This document shows positions 61,701-64,000 of a stretch of 64,000 bases of DNA, in pieces. Position 1 is the first letter of the stretch; every line of letters begins with the position of its first letter. The notes under the pieces were generated by a model that searched no databases, was not told the origin of the DNA, and saw only the letters and a program-made list of their open reading frames with translations. Location: assembly GCA_028386065.3 (NCBI GenBank), contig JAKUCV010000419.1, forward strand, positions 140,615-204,614, in the 5' to 3' direction. This DNA is from Turnera subulata (Eukaryota; Streptophyta; Magnoliopsida; Malpighiales; Passifloraceae). The position numbers were made by a program, and so were the translations under genes.

Positions 61701-61861
61701 GGATTAGAACCAATATCACCAATACCAAGTATTTTACCTTTAGAGCTATCACCAAAGGTTACTTTACCTTTACCTTTACCTTTCAAAGATGAGAACTTTG
61801 ATTGATCACCCGTCATTTGGCGTGAACATCCACTATCAAGTACCCACTCATCTTTGTCGTC
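58772..61861 (-). pseudogene. Sirevirus-like pol: protease, integrase, RT, RNase H
   Basis: Protease motif EWVLDSGCSRQMTGD (about 61,845-61,800). GAG-pre-integrase finger LWHRRLGHVNLELISKL with CRACQLGKQ. Integrase core LDLFSLMRT, then a TGA at 61,142-61,144 after YEFG, then LVRRLQNEKGYKVSKIRSDQ in the same phase and NGVVERRNRTLQ. RT follows with FQMDVKSAFLNGYI and IVQIYVDDILFGA. RNase H has YSDADFAG and VATSTTEAEYIAAGS, and the frame ends at 58,772 (LGMYNPP). Apart from the single stop, all 900-odd codons from 61,816 are open. The protease part lies in a different phase from gag. Confidence 0.9.
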
Positions 61862-61898
61862 CTACAAAAAATAAACAAGATTTAGGTACCCACTCAAT

Positions 61899-63878
61899 CT
61901 AGGGTCCTTGAATGTTAGCTCTAGTACCTTTAGGTACCCAAATATATTTTACATGTGAATTCTTACTCCTGAATATGCAAGTACGAATTCCATGACCATA
62001 TTTACCACAATGATAGCATGTGATAGAAGGAATATAAGAATGATCATGAACACTATCATGGTATAATTGTTGCCTTACACCATGGGTATATAACTTAGCA
62101 TGGTTATGAAATGATCTAGCTCTATATGCTTGTGCTCTTGAATTGTAATCATGAGATTTTGCATTGTACGCAAATGATCTAGCATGTAGCGTAACATCAT
62201 TGGTTTGTGTTCTAGCATTATAAGCATATGATCTTCTACCATGTGTACTTGGTTTAGTATAATATGATCCTCCATTTCTAGCATTGTATACATGTGATCT
62301 TGCACTATTAGCATTTGATCTAATATTGTAGGAATGTGGTCTTCTATTATTGGCATATAATCTAGCATAATGGGATCTACTACTACTTACATATGGTCTT
62401 GCTTTTTGAGCATTTGACCTTCTATGATGAATAGATGATTTTGTATTATGAACATGTGATCTAGCATGATGAGTTGAAGATGAGGCACCATGTTCATGTG
62501 TCTTAGCATTTTGCACGATAGGTTTGACCTCATATGACACATTGGATGCGCCTAATCCTTCTTTTTGTGTTGGATTTCTCTGTTGTCCTAAAAGAAGATT
62601 AAGACTATCTCTACCCTTTGTAAATTTCTCTAAGGTTTTCTCTAAATCATCAACTTGAGACTTAAGAGACTCATTTTCTTTTCCCAATACAACACTAGCA
62701 CATACATTAGAAGATATTTTCTCATTAAGTTCATTGTAAGACACATTATGAGCATGCTTTTCTTCTTCAAGAGTCATGAGTTGCTTTTTATAAGTTTGAT
62801 TCATTTTCAAGGACTTCTCAAGTTCTTCATGCAAATTAATGAACGCATCATGTAATTCTTCAAATGTAAAGTCATTGGAAGAATCATTTACCTCATCATC
62901 TTCAAGAGCCATGAAACATATATGTGTATCTTCATCACTATCCGAGTCACTTGATGATGTGTCATCTTCATCCCATGCCACCATGATTTTCTTGCCTGTG
63001 CTCTTTGAAGAATCAAGTCTGGCTTTCTTTTTGTACGGGGACTCCGATTTGATATGACCGGATTTGTTGCATTTATAGCAAACAATCGGATTTTTCTTTG
63101 TATCTTCATATTTAGAGGTGCTCTTCATATTCCTCCCTTTTTGCAATCTCTTCTTCTTGAGGAACTTCATGAACTTCCTTGTGACTAGAGCCATATCATC
63201 ATCTCTGTCACTTGCATCCTCTTCAGAATCTTGAATCTTCAAGGCAAGGTCTTTCTTCTGTTCTACTTTGCCTTCAAACTTCATTCCATAAGCTATCAAA
63301 GAACCTATTTTCTCATTGTAGGATATGACATTAAGATCTTTTGCCTCTTCAATAGCCGTGACTTTGGATTCCCACTCCTTACTCAATAATCTTAATACTT
63401 TAATAATTTTCTCTTTATCACTTATGGTCTTACCAAGGCTCACAAGGTTATTGCATAGAGTTGAAAACCTAGCACACATATCGTAGATGGACTCATTAGG
63501 CTTCATTGTAAAAAGCTCATATTCTCTCATAAGCCTATTGGTCTTGGATTCTTTTACTTGGTTTGTTCCCTCATGAGTTGTACATAAGAGTGTCCAAATT
63601 TCATGAGCACTCTTGCAAATTCTAATTCTCTCAAATTCTTCTTTACTTAAGGCACATAGCAAAGAGTTTCTAGCTGCGGCAACTAGAGTGCCTTTCTTCT
63701 TCTCATTTTCACTCCAATCACTCAAAGGCTTAGGTGGCCTAATCCAACCACTCTCAACAATCTCCCAAATTTCTAAACCTTGACCTTCTAGAAACATTTG
63801 CATTCTAACTTTCCAATAGTCAAAGTTTATACCATCAAAGAAAGGAGCTTTGTGGATATTATACCCCTCAAAAGCCAT
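61899..63878 (-). CDS. Sirevirus-like gag, 659 codons
   Basis: Open from ATG 63,878 to a stop at 61,899. N-terminal copia gag domain (APFFDGINFDYWKVRMQMFL, EIWTLLCTTHEG, NLVSLGKTISDKEKI). First zinc knuckle CYKCNKSGHIKSES has lost its last Cys (Ser); the second, CYHCGKYGHGIRTC, is intact near the C-terminus. A coiled-coil-like stretch (residues about 345-430; LEEEKHAHNVSYNELNEK) and a long His/Arg/Ser/Tyr-rich repeat region (about 62,085-62,480) lie between. Gag packages element RNA into particles. The length fits Sirevirus gag. Confidence 0.85.
   Translation of the reverse strand: MAFEGYNIHKAPFFDGINFDYWKVRMQMFLEGQGLEIWEIVESGWIRPPKPLSDWSENEKKKGTLVAAARNSLLCALSKEEFERIRICKSAHEIWTLLCTTHEGTNQVKESKTNRLMREYELFTMKPNESIYDMCARFSTLCNNLVSLGKTISDKEKIIKVLRLLSKEWESKVTAIEEAKDLNVISYNEKIGSLIAYGMKFEGKVEQKKDLALKIQDSEEDASDRDDDMALVTRKFMKFLKKKRLQKGRNMKSTSKYEDTKKNPIVCYKCNKSGHIKSESPYKKKARLDSSKSTGKKIMVAWDEDDTSSSDSDSDEDTHICFMALEDDEVNDSSNDFTFEELHDAFINLHEELEKSLKMNQTYKKQLMTLEEEKHAHNVSYNELNEKISSNVCASVVLGKENESLKSQVDDLEKTLEKFTKGRDSLNLLLGQQRNPTQKEGLGASNVSYEVKPIVQNAKTHEHGASSSTHHARSHVHNTKSSIHHRRSNAQKARPYVSSSRSHYARLYANNRRPHSYNIRSNANSARSHVYNARNGGSYYTKPSTHGRRSYAYNARTQTNDVTLHARSFAYNAKSHDYNSRAQAYRARSFHNHAKLYTHGVRQQLYHDSVHDHSYIPSITCYHCGKYGHGIRTCIFRSKNSHVKYIWVPKGTRANIQGP
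62085..62480 (-). repeat. Degenerate short tandem repeats within gag
   Basis: Codes for recurrent ARSHVYNARS-like and RSYAYNAR-like units of roughly 8-9 codons, strongly basic and Tyr/His/Asn-rich. On the DNA, GCATTRTANGCATATGATCT-like units repeat. Confidence 0.75.
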
Positions 63879-63919
63879 GATTTTTACTCAAGGAGATTAA
63901 TCCTAAACAAAGAGACCTT

Positions 63920-63931
63920 GCTCCGCTACCA
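63920..63931 (-). other. tRNA primer binding site of the Sirevirus-like element
   Basis: Minus strand TGGTAGCGGAGC, two bases inside the 5' LTR. Identical to the Tekay and Cassandra sites. Confidence 0.75.
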
Positions 63932-63933
63932 AT

Positions 63934-64000
63934 TGTAAGCCCAAATAAGCTAAGAGGAGGGGGGAGGGGGGAATTAGCGATTAAGAACTAATTAAAACTT
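63934..64000 (-). repeat. Partial 5' LTR of the Sirevirus-like element
   Basis: TGTAAGCCCAAATAAGCTAA and a purine-rich tract matching 53,506 onward; the rest is beyond the window. Confidence 0.85.

Larger units (their letters stand above)
53506..64000 (-). mobile_element. Sirevirus-like Ty1/copia retrotransposon, 5' LTR truncated by the window edge
   Basis: Left (3') LTR 53,506-54,836 starts TGTAAGCCCAAACAAGC and ends TTTTCAACA; the right (5') LTR begins TGTAAGCCCAAATAAGC at 63,934. Between them on the minus strand are gag, pol in copia order, and a third ORF downstream of pol in the position where Sireviruses carry an envelope-like gene. Several extra polypurine tracts and dense short palindromes in the LTR and non-coding interior are also Sirevirus traits (established for the group). 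At least one stop in integrase and frame changes between gag and pol suggest it is inactive. Confidence 0.88.

Overview
This is nuclear DNA of a flowering plant, most likely a eudicot. The evidence is two intron-rich genes whose closest recognisable relatives are plant organellar or purine-metabolism genes, AT-rich GT-AG introns, and a heavy load of plant LTR retrotransposon lineages (Tekay-like and CRM-like Ty3/gypsy; Tork-like and Sirevirus-like Ty1/copia; a Cassandra-type TRIM). The species cannot be named from the sequence. Well over half of the window is mobile DNA, much of it nested, and many target-site duplications (TSDs) can be read directly.

1-15,548: a dead Tekay-type chromovirus (plus strand). 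Its RT/RNase H junction is split by an inverted CRM-like gypsy element (2,698-9,917, TSD GGAGG). A Cassandra-type element (12,023-13,110, TSD GGTAG) sits just upstream of its 3' LTR; both Cassandra LTRs carry a 5S-rRNA-like domain. 15,549-17,463: a foldback TIR element, then nothing recognisable. 17,464-19,181 (minus): an intact five-exon guanosine deaminase-like gene with a hAT-like MITE in intron 2. 19,182-28,569: MITE-interrupted tandem duplication, a solo LTR, and a long ORF-less purine-rich repeat field that I read as the remains of a Tat/Ogre-like gypsy element.

28,570-33,865: a Tork-type copia element (minus, TSD GGGCC). 35,133-36,266 (minus): a possible unknown gene with an internal protein duplication. 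37,516-43,309 (plus): an intact 20-exon mitochondrial elongation factor G gene. 44,659-45,398 (plus): a TFIIS-like gene broken by a frameshift and lacking the zinc ribbon. 47,518-52,010: remains of a LINE-type ORF1-like gene split by an ORF-less LTR element (47,624-51,571, TSD AGATG).

53,506-64,000: a Sirevirus-like copia element (minus) running off the right edge. It has gag, pol, a third ORF in the envelope-like position, multiple polypurine tracts, and the most striking structure of the window: about 30 perfect copies of the palindrome ACATCGATGT, arranged almost without exception as pairs exactly 21 bp apart that repeat about every 75 bp. Between pol and the third ORF lies an antisense, promoter-like-to-polyA-like unit with a 227-residue ORF ending in a LINE endonuclease fragment.

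Only the deaminase and elongation factor G genes look intact and functional. They sit in short gene islands between transposon blocks; no operon-like linkage is expected or seen.
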